Source: Anastatus disparis (lineage: Eukaryota > Arthropoda > Insecta > Hymenoptera > Eupelmidae). Taken from it: a stretch of 64,000 nucleotides of DNA. The position numbers were made by a program, and so were the translations under genes. Positions 12,381-22,676 of the stretch are shown here, one piece after another. The notes under the pieces are model-generated. The model was given only the letters and a program-made list of their open reading frames with translations, ran no database searches and was not told the origin of the DNA. Every line of letters begins with the position of its first letter. Position 1 is the stretch's first letter. The DNA lies in the NCBI GenBank assembly GCA_017163975.1, contig JAFFSR010000301.1, forward strand, positions 930,001 to 994,000, in the 5' to 3' direction.

Positions 12381-12950
12381 CCCTCATTATTCCTTCCCCT
12401 ATTTTGTATGCTTAAAACATCACAATCCACCCCTCAAAATAACGTAAAAATCTGTCTAGAAATGATCTTTTTTGGAAAAAAAGACACCCCTCACTACCCA
12501 AGTCACCCCTCTACTACCAAGTCACTCCTTTTGCTACCCCTTGTACGTCACTCATCCCCCCTTAGATAATTTAGCTAAATTTACCTTATTTTACCAATGT
12601 ATTTGTTACTCATTCTCTATACCACTACTATCACCCTTCTCACTACTACCTTATCACTACAACTCCTCATTTTTTTTCTCTCCTCTTCAAAAAATCACAA
12701 GTCACCCCTCAAAATAACGTAAAAATGTCTTTTGAAATGTCTTTTTAAAAAAAAAAAAAAAGATTTCCCCCTCTACCCCAGTCACTCCTCTACTACCCAA
12801 GTCACCCCTCGCTCCACAAGTCATCCCCTCGCTCCACAAGTCACCCGTCACTCCATGAATCATCTCCTCGCTCCACAAGTCACCCGTCACTCCATAAATC
12901 ACCCCCTCGCTCCACAAGTCACCCCTCATAACTCCTCATGCCCCTAATAA
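12381..12950. repeat. C/T-rich low-complexity DNA with about 39-bp minisatellite
   Basis: Runs of CACCCCTC, CTACCCAAGTCACCCCTC and related words fill the segment. Between about 12830 and 12930 a unit of about 39 bp built on CTCGCTCCACAAGTCACCCG recurs nearly three times with few changes. The two ORFs across it, on opposite strands, are shadows of the repeat. Confidence 0.7.
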
Positions 12951-13606
12951 ACTCTTCATAAAATCTTTATAAACCATTGAGAAAAAAATTTTTTAATTTT
13001 GTATTTATGAAATACTTGCTTAAGGCTAAATAATGGAATATATATTTAATACATAGTTAATAATATTTCAGATTGTTGATATAATTATTTTTTAACCATC
13101 AACTAATACCTACGTTCCTTAGACAATTTTCCACACCACCCATACTAAGACAAAAAAAAATAAAAAACTTCTACTTCCAACATTTAAGCTTACTTTTTTT
13201 TGTGTCCAAGCTGTACTTGCCTGAAAGTAAAGTACATTTTATTTTGTGCTCATTGTCTTGGTCAGAAAAACTTATCGAAAAATTTCCTACGTCTAAAAGA
13301 TTTTTCTTTCAGGTTAGCTTAAATTTGTTTTCTTGTTTTTGTCTTGAGTTGATCTTGTGAAAGTCTTAAGTAGAAGTTTTTATTTTTTTTATCAGCATAA
13401 CGAGGTATTGTCAATGGCACGTTGGGTTTTTTTTGTTTATAAAGAAAAATTAAATATTAAAAGTGGTACCCTTCGCCAGTAGCCCTACATGACCACTTTT
13501 AATATAATTTAAATTTAAAAAAATTTTTCACATTTCTTTAAATATCAAAAGTAAAAATGTTATTGTGAATTTACATTAATTAAAAAGATTAAAATTATAA
13601 TAATTA
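12951..13606. other. AT-rich DNA with a possible small inverted-repeat element
   Basis: No gene seen. AAAAACTTCTACTT near 13167 pairs with AAGTAGAAGTTTTT near 13370, with weak internal pairing (CTGAAAG against CTTTCAG), suggesting a decayed MITE of about 0.2-0.25 kb. The rest is AT-rich without recognisable content. Confidence 0.35.
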
Positions 13607-14236
13607 CACAGGCCCACAAAATGAAAAAAAATGTCTGAACTTTTGACCGGACATACATATTCCCATGTATTTTTCGACGCTGAATCCGAATCTGTAATAA
13701 AAATATAGGGTTTTCCTACCTTTTCTCAGAGTTTTATTGAAAAAACCTCATTTTTGACGGTTTTTTTGCGGTTTTTCGAGTCTAGAAAAAACAAATCATG
13801 AGATACGGTTAATTGGACTTCAAAATCGAATTCTACGGGAAAAAATACACGGGAAACCATACCTTCAAATTTTTTTAACGCGATTCTAGTCCTCTGTATG
13901 GGGCTGAAAAGATGAGGAAATCGGTAAAAGTCGAAATTTTGCCTAAAATGGATTTAAACAATATTAAAATTTAATCATGCGTCTTTTGAAGAGTCGATAA
14001 ACATTGGAAATACTATCCTGGGGGTTTTTCAGATTGCTGATCATGAATTTGAAGTCAGATTGTGTAAAAACTACTTCTAGAGGGCGGTGACAAGAACTGT
14101 ATATGGTAAATTTATCGATTTTTTAAAAATTTTACGTCTGAAATACTAATTTTAGAGTCTTTCACAGCATTGACTGTAAATTCAAGATATTAACTTAGCC
14201 TATTGTGTACGTTAAACTTAACATTTTGTCTATGTT

Positions 14237-14271
<35 letters not shown>

Positions 14272-15696
14272 TGTTTTTTTAAATTGGCTTACGCTTACGT
14301 ACACGTTTCTCTTCGAATGACCGATGTAGTGGATTTCTGATACGTTTTTGTCCTTTTTTCGCAGCTGTTTCTCTTTTTATCATCCAGCAGTAATCTGCTA
14401 ACATGTTGATACCCCAGTTTCCTTCGAAAATTTTGATACCGCCTCTGCATATAAAGCTTGGATTGATAAAGCAATTAGTTAAAGCTTTGGACAAGGACGG
14501 TCAATGCTTCCAATATATAAGCAAAGTATTTCCCCATAAATCTGATGCTAAATTAAATGAAGGTATTTTTGATGGTCCTGGAATCCGAACTTTATTTAGA
14601 GACGAAAACTTTGAACAAAGCATGACTGATGTTGAAAAGGCAGCATGGTTAAGTTTTAAAGAGGTATCGACGAAATTTTTGGGTAATGCCAAAGACACGA
14701 ATTATAAAGCTATTGTGAAAAGAATGGTACGTAATTTTGAAAAATTGGGTTGTCTAATGAACTTAAAACTTCATTTTCTTGATTCACACGTTGATCAGTT
14801 TTCTGAAAATAACGGAGACTTTAGTGAAGAGCATGGTGAACGATTTCACCAAGATTTAAAGGAGTTTGAACGTAGATTTCAAGGAAACTGGGGTATCAAC
14901 ATGTTAGCAGATTACTGCTGGATGATAAAAAGAGAAACAGCTGCGAAAAAAGGACAAAAACGTGTCAGAAATCCACTACATCGGTCATTCGAAGAGAAAC
15001 GTGTACGTAAGCGTAAGCCAATTTGAAAAAAACATCGGAAGAGAGAGAGAGAGAGAGAGAGAGACAAACATAGACAAAATGTTAAGTTTAACGTACACAA
15101 TAGGCTAAGTTAATATCTTGAATTTACAGTCAATGCTGTGAAAGACTCTAAAATTAGTATTTCAGACGTAAAATTTTTAAAAAATCGATAAATTTACCAT
15201 ATACAGTTCTTGTCACCGCCCTCTAGAAGTAGTTTTTACACAATCTGACTTCAAATTCATGATCAGCAATCTGAAAAAACCCCAGGATAGTATTTCCAAT
15301 GTTTATCGACTCTTCAAAAGACGCATGATTAAATTTTAATATTGTTTAAATCCATTTTAGGCAAAATTTCGACTTTTACTGATTTCCTCATCTTTTCAGC
15401 CCCATACAGAGGACTAGAATCGCGTTAAAAAAATTTGAAGGTATGGTTTCCCGTGTATTTTTTCCCGTAGAATTCGATTTTGAAGTCCAATTAACCGTAT
15501 CTCATGATTTGTTTTTTCTAGACTCGAAAAACCGCAAAAAAACCGTCAAAAATGAGGTTTTTTCAATAAAACTCTGAGAAAAGGTAGGAAAACCCTATAT
15601 TTTTATTACAGATTCGGATTCAGCGTCGAAAAATACATGGGAATATGTATGTCCGGTCAAAAGTTCAGACATTTTTTTTCATTTTGTGGGCCTGTG
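13607..15696. mobile_element. Fold-back element copy 1 with gene fragment in both arms
   Basis: Ends are CACAGGCCCACAAAATG and its exact complement. The arms are about 810 bp each (13607-14424 and 14884-15696) and include a (TC)n/(GA)n tract in mirror positions. The element is flanked by TTA on both sides (13604-13606 and 15697-15699), a 3-bp target duplication. The second copy at 43877-46139 has TAA on both sides, so the target is TWA as in PIF/Harbinger elements; no DDE transposase of that family is present. The central unpaired part holds the upstream portion of the gene fragment annotated separately. Confidence 0.85.
14424..15026 (+). pseudogene. 3' end of a multicopy arthropod gene captured in fold-back element copy 1
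   Basis: About 200 codons are open to a stop at 15024. The stretch includes LVKALDKDGQCFQYISKVFP, GIFDGPGIR, KAAWLSFKEVSTKFLGN, LHFLDSHVDQF, EEHGERFHQDLKEFERRFQG and MLADYCWMIKRE, then a very basic tail. From memory of the family, such sequences recur as uncharacterised proteins in arthropod genomes; I know no function. No natural start is present, so it is a fragment. The last 50 codons (from GNWGINM on) are repeated in inverted form in the left arm at 14279-14425. The first copy carries one extra base relative to the second near residue KKGQK, which shifts the tail reading frame. Confidence 0.6.
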
Positions 15697-16204
15697 TTAT
15701 TTATTCATTTATTTATAAAAAAGTAAAAATAAAAATTATATTGTTAATGTAAAATTTTATCTTTTAAACTCTTTATACAAGTAAATAAAGTTATATAATT
15801 TTTATTTTATTTATCTTTAATATTTTCAATATTTTAAAAAATATATTTTTATCCTTTTTCGTTTGTTTATATTTAATCATTTATAATATAAATTATATAA
15901 CAAATTATAAATTTTCTATATAAAGAGTGTGATATTAATTTTTTAATATTTAAATAAATAATTTAATTGAATTCAATTCTTTAAAAAACGATTCTATATA
16001 AATTTATAGTATATTTTTGATATATTTATTTTAAAATTATAACTATAGTTATTATGATTTTCTTACCTATTTTATTGTTTCTAATATATATTTAAATTAA
16101 TCTAAAATAAAATAAATCATAAGTTTCCAGCAGGAGATTTAGGTTAGAGTATAGGATATAAAAAAAAAGAAAATATTAAAAATAATGATTGTCTTACAAT
16201 ACTA
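15697..16204. other. AT-rich DNA, nothing recognised
   Basis: Long A/T tracts, no ORF of note, no clear inverted repeat. It may hold the decayed upstream part of the Helitron that becomes recognisable at 16205. Confidence 0.5.
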
Positions 16205-16412
16205 CAATATTATTTATATAGAATCCATTGGAGACCAAATTTAAAAAATTTCAACCCTATTTTATACTGTGGAAGATTAACACAACAATACATAATACAT
16301 GCATATGTGATGGTTGAAAGTAATAGAATGAATTTTTTTAGAAATAATCAAAAACAATTACGCATAGAATGTTATCAAGGTTTATTAGATCATGTAATAA
16401 ATAGTGCTTTAA

Positions 16413-16815
16413 CGGCATGTCGGAGCTGCAGCAATCGAGTTTTGCTTTTTTTATTTTATCGATATCTTTTTAAATTCTTAAATTAAACAAATATAATGAC
16501 TTGTCCGCACTAAAGTTATATTAGTACAATAATTTTTGTTAAAATAAAAAATCATTTGGACTTGTTATTTTTTTATGAGCTTGGATTGGAAATTAGATAT
16601 CAAACTCGACAAACCTAACCTTAAAATACGATATATTGAAAGTTTTTATTATAACTTTGTATGTATAATATTTTGGTGGTTTTCTTGAGTTGTCCGCACT
16701 AGAGTTTAATCTTACAAATTTTTTCTTTATAGCAAAAAAACTCAATTAAACGCATCGTTTATTCATAAGTTAAGATTGGAAATATTATGAGAAGGCGGAC
16801 AGCTTCGTCATGCTC
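16413..16815. mobile_element. TTAA-flanked 403-bp MITE inside the Helitron
   Basis: Terminal inverted repeats CGGCATGTCGGAGCTG and, at the right end, CAGCTTCGTCATGCTC (about 13 of 16 paired) are flanked on both sides by TTAA (16409-16412 and 16816-16819). Removing the insert and one TTAA joins DHVINSAL to NVSTNFENKE in a single Helitron reading frame, so the target site is exact. A TTAA target is the hallmark of piggyBac-type transposition. TIR bases differ from classical piggyBac CCC ends, so the family is inferred from the target alone. Internal GTTGTCCGCACTA-type motifs repeat (16501 and 16690). Confidence 0.82.
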
Positions 16816-18133
16816 TTAAATGTTTCAACAAATTTTGAAAACAAAGAAAGAATTGGAAATCTTTTTATTTTACCCTCATTATATATTGGTAGTCCAAGAT
16901 ATATGCAGCAATATTATCAAGATGCTATGGCAATAATGAGAACAGTAGGAAAACCAGACTTATTTATAACAATGACGTGTAACCCTAAATGGAAAGAATT
17001 AAAAGAAATTCTCAAAAATTTTCCAGAAAGGAATACTTCCAATGACATACCAAATATCACAGTAAGATTATTTTATAAAAAATTAAAAATGTTATTAAAT
17101 GATATTATAAAAAACGAAATTTTTGGTCCTGTTATAGCTTATGTATTTTTGATTGAATTTCAAAAAATAGGGTTACCTTACGCGCATATTATTATGACAT
17201 TACATCATAATCATAAAATATTAACTCCAGAAAATATTGATAAATATATTTCAGCAGAAATACCTTCATCAGAAAATAAATATTTACAAAAATTAGTAAT
17301 TAAACACATGTTACATGGACCACATACAGATAAATCACCTTGTTACAAAAAAAATAAAACTATATGTAAAAACAAAATTCCCAAAATCATTTAATGAAAT
17401 TACAATAGTTAAAGAAAACAAATATCCACAATACAAAAGAAGAAATAACATTTTAGATAATCATACGTATAATTTAAAAAATAATAAAAAAATTATACAA
17501 GTTGATAATTCTATGGTAGTTCCTTACAACAGTTTTTTGTTAGCAAAATATAATGCTCATATCAATACTGAACTTTGTATGTCAATACAAAGTATAAAAT
17601 ATATTTATGATTATATTTATAAGGGTGTACATAAAGCTTACTGTAAAATAAAACAAGATAAAATTGAAGAAAATAATAAAGATGATGTTTATGATAAAAT
17701 AACTCAATACATAGATGGAAGATATTTAAGTCCAATGGAGGCCGCATGGAGATTACAAGAATTTCCACTAAGCGGTAGAAGTCATACAGTAATAAGATTA
17801 AATATCCATACAGAAAATCAACAAAAAATAATTTTTGATGAAAATGATATACATTCAGCATTGAACAAATACGAAACAACATTGACCGCGTGGTTTAAAT
17901 TAAATAAAAAAATGATTTGGCTAAAAAAATTAAAAATGTTAATATTATAATTTTAATTCTAAGACTAAATCTTGGATTAAAAGATCAAAATTTAGAAAAA
18001 ATATAGCCATTGGTAGATTGAATGTTGTATGACCAAAAGATAGTGAACGTTTTTTTTTAAATTAATATTAAACATTGTAAAAGGTCCAACATCTTTTAAG
18101 GATTTACGAACTTACGAAAATGTAACTTATAAT

Positions 18134-18461
18134 CAGGGTTGGTTTAGCGTTAATGTACAATCACAGTTCATGACTGTAACAGCGCCACCGCGACTTGATT
18201 TTTAACTAACACACGAGTTCGAAATTAAAATTCGGATACTTTTATTGTAATTTAATATTGCAAAATAAAATATTTCTTTGATTTTTCCTAATACATATCT
18301 TTATTTGTTGAAAAAAATTTATTTTTCATTAATATAACGTTAAAATGATTTGGATTTAAATTTCGAACTCGAGTGTTAGTTAAAAATCAAGTCGCGGTGG
18401 CGCTGTTACTCGCTGTTACAGTCATGAACTGTGATCGTACATTAACGCTAAACAAACCCTG
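18134..18461. mobile_element. hAT-type palindromic MITE (328 bp), 8-bp TSD
   Basis: Ends are CAGGGTTGGTTTAGCG and CGCTAAACAAACCCTG; pairing extends for more than 100 bp per arm, including the GCGCCACCGCGACTTGATTT segment. Flanking 8-bp direct repeats CTTATAAT (18126-18133 and 18462-18469) and CAGGG-type ends are hAT features. The Helitron reading resumes across the empty site (VTYN to TYEETALAM). It is too short to encode a transposase, so non-autonomous. Confidence 0.9.
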
Positions 18462-20429
18462 CTTATAATACTTATGAAGAAACTGCTCTTGCAATGAATT
18501 TAATAGAACACGAAAAATAAATTTATTATATTTTTGAAGAAGCATGCCATGTTATGTTACCAGTACAATTACGTAACTTTTTTGCATGTTTTTTACTATG
18601 TGAAAATATTCAAGGTAAAATTATTTGAGAAAAATATAAAAAATTTTTTATAGAAGATTTTAAAGAAAATAAAGAAAACAAAGCTTTATCCCATATTAAT
18701 CAAATATTAAATTCAGAAGAAATGTCCTGTGAAAATTTTGGTTTACCTGAACCAAATGAAAACTATATCGAGGAAAACGAAGAAATTAATGATAAAATTA
18801 TAATTTTTAGTGAAAAAAAATTTGATAAAATGTATAAACAATTGAATAACGATCGAAAACATATTTTTGAACAAATAATAAATAATAATCATAAAATTTT
18901 TTTCATTGATGGACCAGGAGGTTCTGGAAAAACATTTTTATATAAAACATTAATATGTTATTTTATAACAATAAAAAAAATTCTTATCAATGGCTTGGAC
19001 AGGTATTGCTTCAATTTTATTACCAAAAGGTTTAACTAGTCACCAAACTTTTAGATTACCATTAGATTTAAATAACATTGAAAGTGCATTTTTAAAATTT
19101 GATTCAGATAAGAAAAAATTAAGAGAAGCAAATGTAATTATATGGGACGAAGCATCAATGATTCCTAAAAAAGCTTTAGAAATAGTTGACAAAACATTAA
19201 AAGATGTCTGTCATAATAATGAAATTTTTGGAGGAAAAATTATTATCTTAGGTGGAGATTTTCGTCAAATTTTACCTGTATTAAAACACAGAAATAAAAA
19301 TACAATTATAGAACAAACTATAAAATATTCAACCCTATGGCCCATGTTTCATATTTTTAAATTAAACAAAAATGTAAGATCTAATGATGAAAATTTTTCA
19401 TCATTTTTATTAGATATTGGAGAAGGAAAAGTTGATACATTTATTATACCAGAAAAATGAAAAATTAATAATGTTTGTAATAAAATTTATGAAAACATTA
19501 ACAATAATTATTGTTTTTCGAAAAATGTTATTTTAAGTACACATAATGAAGATGTGAATATTTTAAATAGTAAAATACTGAATTTAATTAATAATGAAAC
19601 AATGACATATTATAGTATTGATTATGCAACATATATAAGGGTGTTGATCAAGCAGATGATAATATTCATTTAAATTATCCAATATAAATGTTAAATAATA
19701 TAAGAGAAGGATTACCTCCACATGAACTTAATTTAAAAATAAATGCCGTAATAATGCTGATTAGAAATTTAAGTATAAAAGATGGATTATGCAATGGAAC
19801 ACGATTTAAGATAGCGAGATTATTTAAATACAATATAGAAGCTGAAGTAATTACAGGCGAAAATTAAGGTTTTAAAGTTTTTATACCGCGTATTACATTA
19901 AGCACAAATGAATCATCGTCTTTACCATTTATTTTATATAGAAAACAATTCCCTATTGTATTAGCTTTTGTTATAACTATAAATAAATCACAAGGTCAAA
20001 GTTTTGAAAACGTAGGAATATTCATAAAAAAACCTTTATTTTCACATGGACAATTATATGTTGCTCTTTCAAGAAGTGAAAATCCTTCTAAAATACATAT
20101 TCAAAATGAATTAGAAAATAAAAATGAATTAACCAATATAGTATGGGAAGAAGTACTAGAGAAATAACAAAAAAAAAATAACTTCAATTTTTTTAATATT
20201 AAAAATATATTTGTATTTCTTACATACTAATAAAACCTTTGTTTTTTCAGATATAACATAATAAAACAAAAAATAGAAACATACTTTAAATTTTCTATGA
20301 AAAAAATTTAATATAAAATAATAAACAAAAAATAAAAACAAACTTCAAATTTTCTATAAAAAAAAAATAATAACAAAGTTATTTAAAGTACAATTTAATT
20401 AATACTAACAATAATTAAATCATTATAAA

Positions 20430-20795
20430 ATGGAATGGGATTCAGTTTCAAATGAATACATTGTTGTAGAAAATTTACAACATCAAGAAAAATTAGATGA
20501 TTTAAATAACCAAATAAACGAATTTGAAAGATTTCAAGAGCAGTATGAAGAATATATGAAAAATTTGAATGAAAATACAGATTTATCTAGATTAAATAAT
20601 GCAATTAATAACTATATCGGTATTAAAAATGAAAAACTTTATTTTGAAAATTGGAACAACGTAACATATTATTATAAATATATGACAAATAAAATTATTC
20701 AATATGAGTTAGAAATACGTGATCCAATAATGGAATATTATATCACAACTCATAATACAATATATATAATATATATTATAATAACAGAAAATTAA
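20430..20795 (+). CDS. Hypothetical 121-aa coiled-coil ORF downstream of Helitron
   Basis: An open frame from ATG 20430, rich in Asn, Glu, Ile and Tyr. Residues 15-50 (LQHQEKLDDLNNQINEFERF onwards) have the charge and leucine spacing of a coiled coil. The last 15 residues are Ile/Tyr-rich and lie in an ATATAT tract, so the natural end may have been lost. It starts 260 bp after the Helitron stop on the same strand. In such AT-rich DNA a chance ORF of this length is possible, but the charged heptad-like composition is less expected. Not recognised. It could be a Helitron accessory gene or an unrelated exon. Confidence 0.35.
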   Translation: MEWDSVSNEYIVVENLQHQEKLDDLNNQINEFERFQEQYEEYMKNLNENTDLSRLNNAINNYIGIKNEKLYFENWNNVTYYYKYMTNKIIQYELEIRDPIMEYYITTHNTIYIIYIIITEN

Positions 20796-21506
20796 TCAAA
20801 TATATTAAAAAAGAAAATTAACATACATTTCATACATCAAAAACACTTAATTGCATTAAGATATATTTAAAAAGAAATAAATAAAATTCAATAAAATAGA
20901 AAATATATACTTTACAATTTTATTTATGAAGAACAAGGATTACTAATTAATTGAATTAAGATTATTATAATTATGATAATGGCATTATAAGTTTTAAAAA
21001 AAAATTATAATCCTATTATAACTTATACATTTTTAATTAAATTTAAATATAATAAAATGTTTAAACAATAAATAAAAAATTATTTTATGAAACAAAAAAA
21101 AATAATAAAATTCATATCATTATATATCATATTATATTAATTTTTTTAATTGATGAATAATATTGAAAATAATTTATTATTAAACGAATAATCGATAATA
21201 TTAGGAAAAACAAACATAAAAATACATTCTATTAATTTTGTAAAAATTATTTTAATATATCTTTTTTAATACTAGTAAGAAAGTCAAGGATATTAACAAA
21301 CAATATAGATATATATTTTATACATCTAAAAGACTTAAAAATAAAATTAAGATGTATTAAAAATAAAATTAAAATAATTAATAAATAAGGAAAAACGATA
21401 TTATTTAATTTTATCGTTTTATTTATGAAATATATTAATTAATAATATTATGATTATGATAATGATATTAAAATTTATTGTGAAATATATACTTTAAATA
21501 AAACTA
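20796..21506. repeat. AT-rich DNA with imperfect direct repeat
   Basis: A block at about 20835-20990 (ACATCAAAAACACTTAA, a long AT run, TTTATGAA, then ATTATGATAATGGCATTA) recurs in diverged form at about 21315-21475 (ACATCTAAAAGACTTAA, TTTATGAAATATATTAA, ATTATGATAATGATATTA). No gene. The pair may represent Helitron 3' sequence, but no hairpin-plus-CTRR terminus was found. Confidence 0.4.
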
Positions 21507-22199
21507 GAGGAACTAAAAAGAAAGAGAATTCAAATTTTTTTACCTTTTTAGTCCTTCTTTTCGACACTACATTTAATTTTACACGTAATTATTGACGTTG
21601 TTGACACTTAACATGACGAATTATAGTTTCACTATAATAATTAGAATGATTGCCAATTTTTCAGTATTATAAATTATGAATTTAAATTAAGATTATTATT
21701 TTAAGGGTTTTTGACGACAAGAAATCCAATGATGAGATCATTTTTATCAAGAAGTTAATATTTTAGAGAATAAAAAATTTATTTTTTGAAATATTTCACC
21801 AATTTTGGTTTTTTTTAGAATTCTGAAAGCTGATTAAATTTCCGATATGACTCTTTTTTATATGAAATGTTAAGTATTTTTGATTAATTATTAAAAATTA
21901 ATTTTTAATTGAATTTTACATAAATTATTGATTTTCTGTACAAAGGAACGGAATAGAACGTGATAGATTACTCAGCAACTTCACAGCGATCGATGTCAAA
22001 CATTTAAATAATTCTGTTGCTAGAGATGCAGGCTATATTTATGTGATTATTTACAAGTGCTTATACTTAGTTTTCAATTATTGAGTCAGTATAAGTTCAT
22101 TTTGACCTATCATTGTTGAATGTTTTTAATAAGCTGTAAATAATAAAAAAGAATAAAATGTAAACACAATAATTAAAATATAATAAATTTATAAATTTT
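21507..22199 (+). repeat. Left unique terminal inverted repeat of the 17-kb structure
   Basis: It is the reverse complement of 37785-38475 with scattered substitutions. The shared order is a TTTTTAGTCCTTC motif, GACACTACATTTAATTTTAC, TTAACATGACGAATTATAG, AGTCAGTATAAGTTCATTTT (left only partly conserved) and a TAAATTTATAAATTT end against the array. No ORF. Confidence 0.82.
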
Positions 22200-22676
22200 A
22201 CTATAGTGGTGTTGTTGTTACTGTTGTAATGTAGTAATGACGATTATTATGTGGTTGTCACTATAATTATGTCACCAACACTATAGTTTGAAGTAATGAC
22301 TATAGCTATGTAGTAATCACTGTAGTTATGTAGAAATAACTACAGTTATAGAGTATTTTCTATAGGTATGTAGTAATAACTATAGTTATGTAGTAATTAC
22401 TATATTTATGTAGTAATTATTATAGTAATGTAGTAATTACTATATTTATGTAGTAATTATTATAATTATATAGTAAATTTAATGGTTAATTATTGATTAC
22501 TATAGTTATGTAGTGACGACTATAGTTATAGAGTAATCATTATTGTGATGTAGTTAAAATTATAGTTATATTGTAATAATGATAGTTAAGTAGTACTATA
22601 TTTTTGTAATAATTACTATAGTAATGGAGTAATTACTAAAGTTTTGTAGTATTTAATGTAGTTATGTAGTTATGTA
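22200..22676 (+). repeat. 20-bp minisatellite array, left outer segment
   Basis: About 24 diverged units of TATAGTTATGTAGTNATTAC, head to tail. It starts with the TTGTTGTTACTGTTGTAATG landmark and is interrupted at 22677 by the 69-bp-repeat element, after which the array resumes at 25426. Confidence 0.85.

Larger units (their letters stand above)
16205..20167 (+). pseudogene. Helitron Rep-helicase (RepHel) gene, decayed
   Basis: Helitrons move by rolling-circle replication using a HUH endonuclease fused to a Pif1-family helicase. The reading begins near YRIHWRPN and AYVMVESNRMNFFRNNQKQL (16215-16370). It continues with NLFILPSLYIGSPRYMQQYY, DLFITMTCNPKW, and the Rep site where the usual GLPHAH reads GLPYAH. 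SIKYIYDYIYKG carries the tyrosine region. The helicase follows: Walker A GPGGSGKTF (about 18912), Walker B IIWDEASM, GGDFRQILPV, NVRS, then INKSQGQSF and QLYVALSR near the end. Frameshifts (17370, 17930, 18970, 19630) and stops break it, one His of HUH is gone, and two small transposons interrupt it. The N-terminus and the Helitron termini were not found. Confidence 0.88.

Noticed and set aside
14279..14494. Minus-strand ORF starting MSKALTNCFINPS in fold-back copy 1 (also 44498-44935 in copy 2)
   Set aside because: Its first 25 codons are antisense to the captured gene fragment and the rest is the inverted arm copy; a chimera created by the inverted repeat, not a gene.
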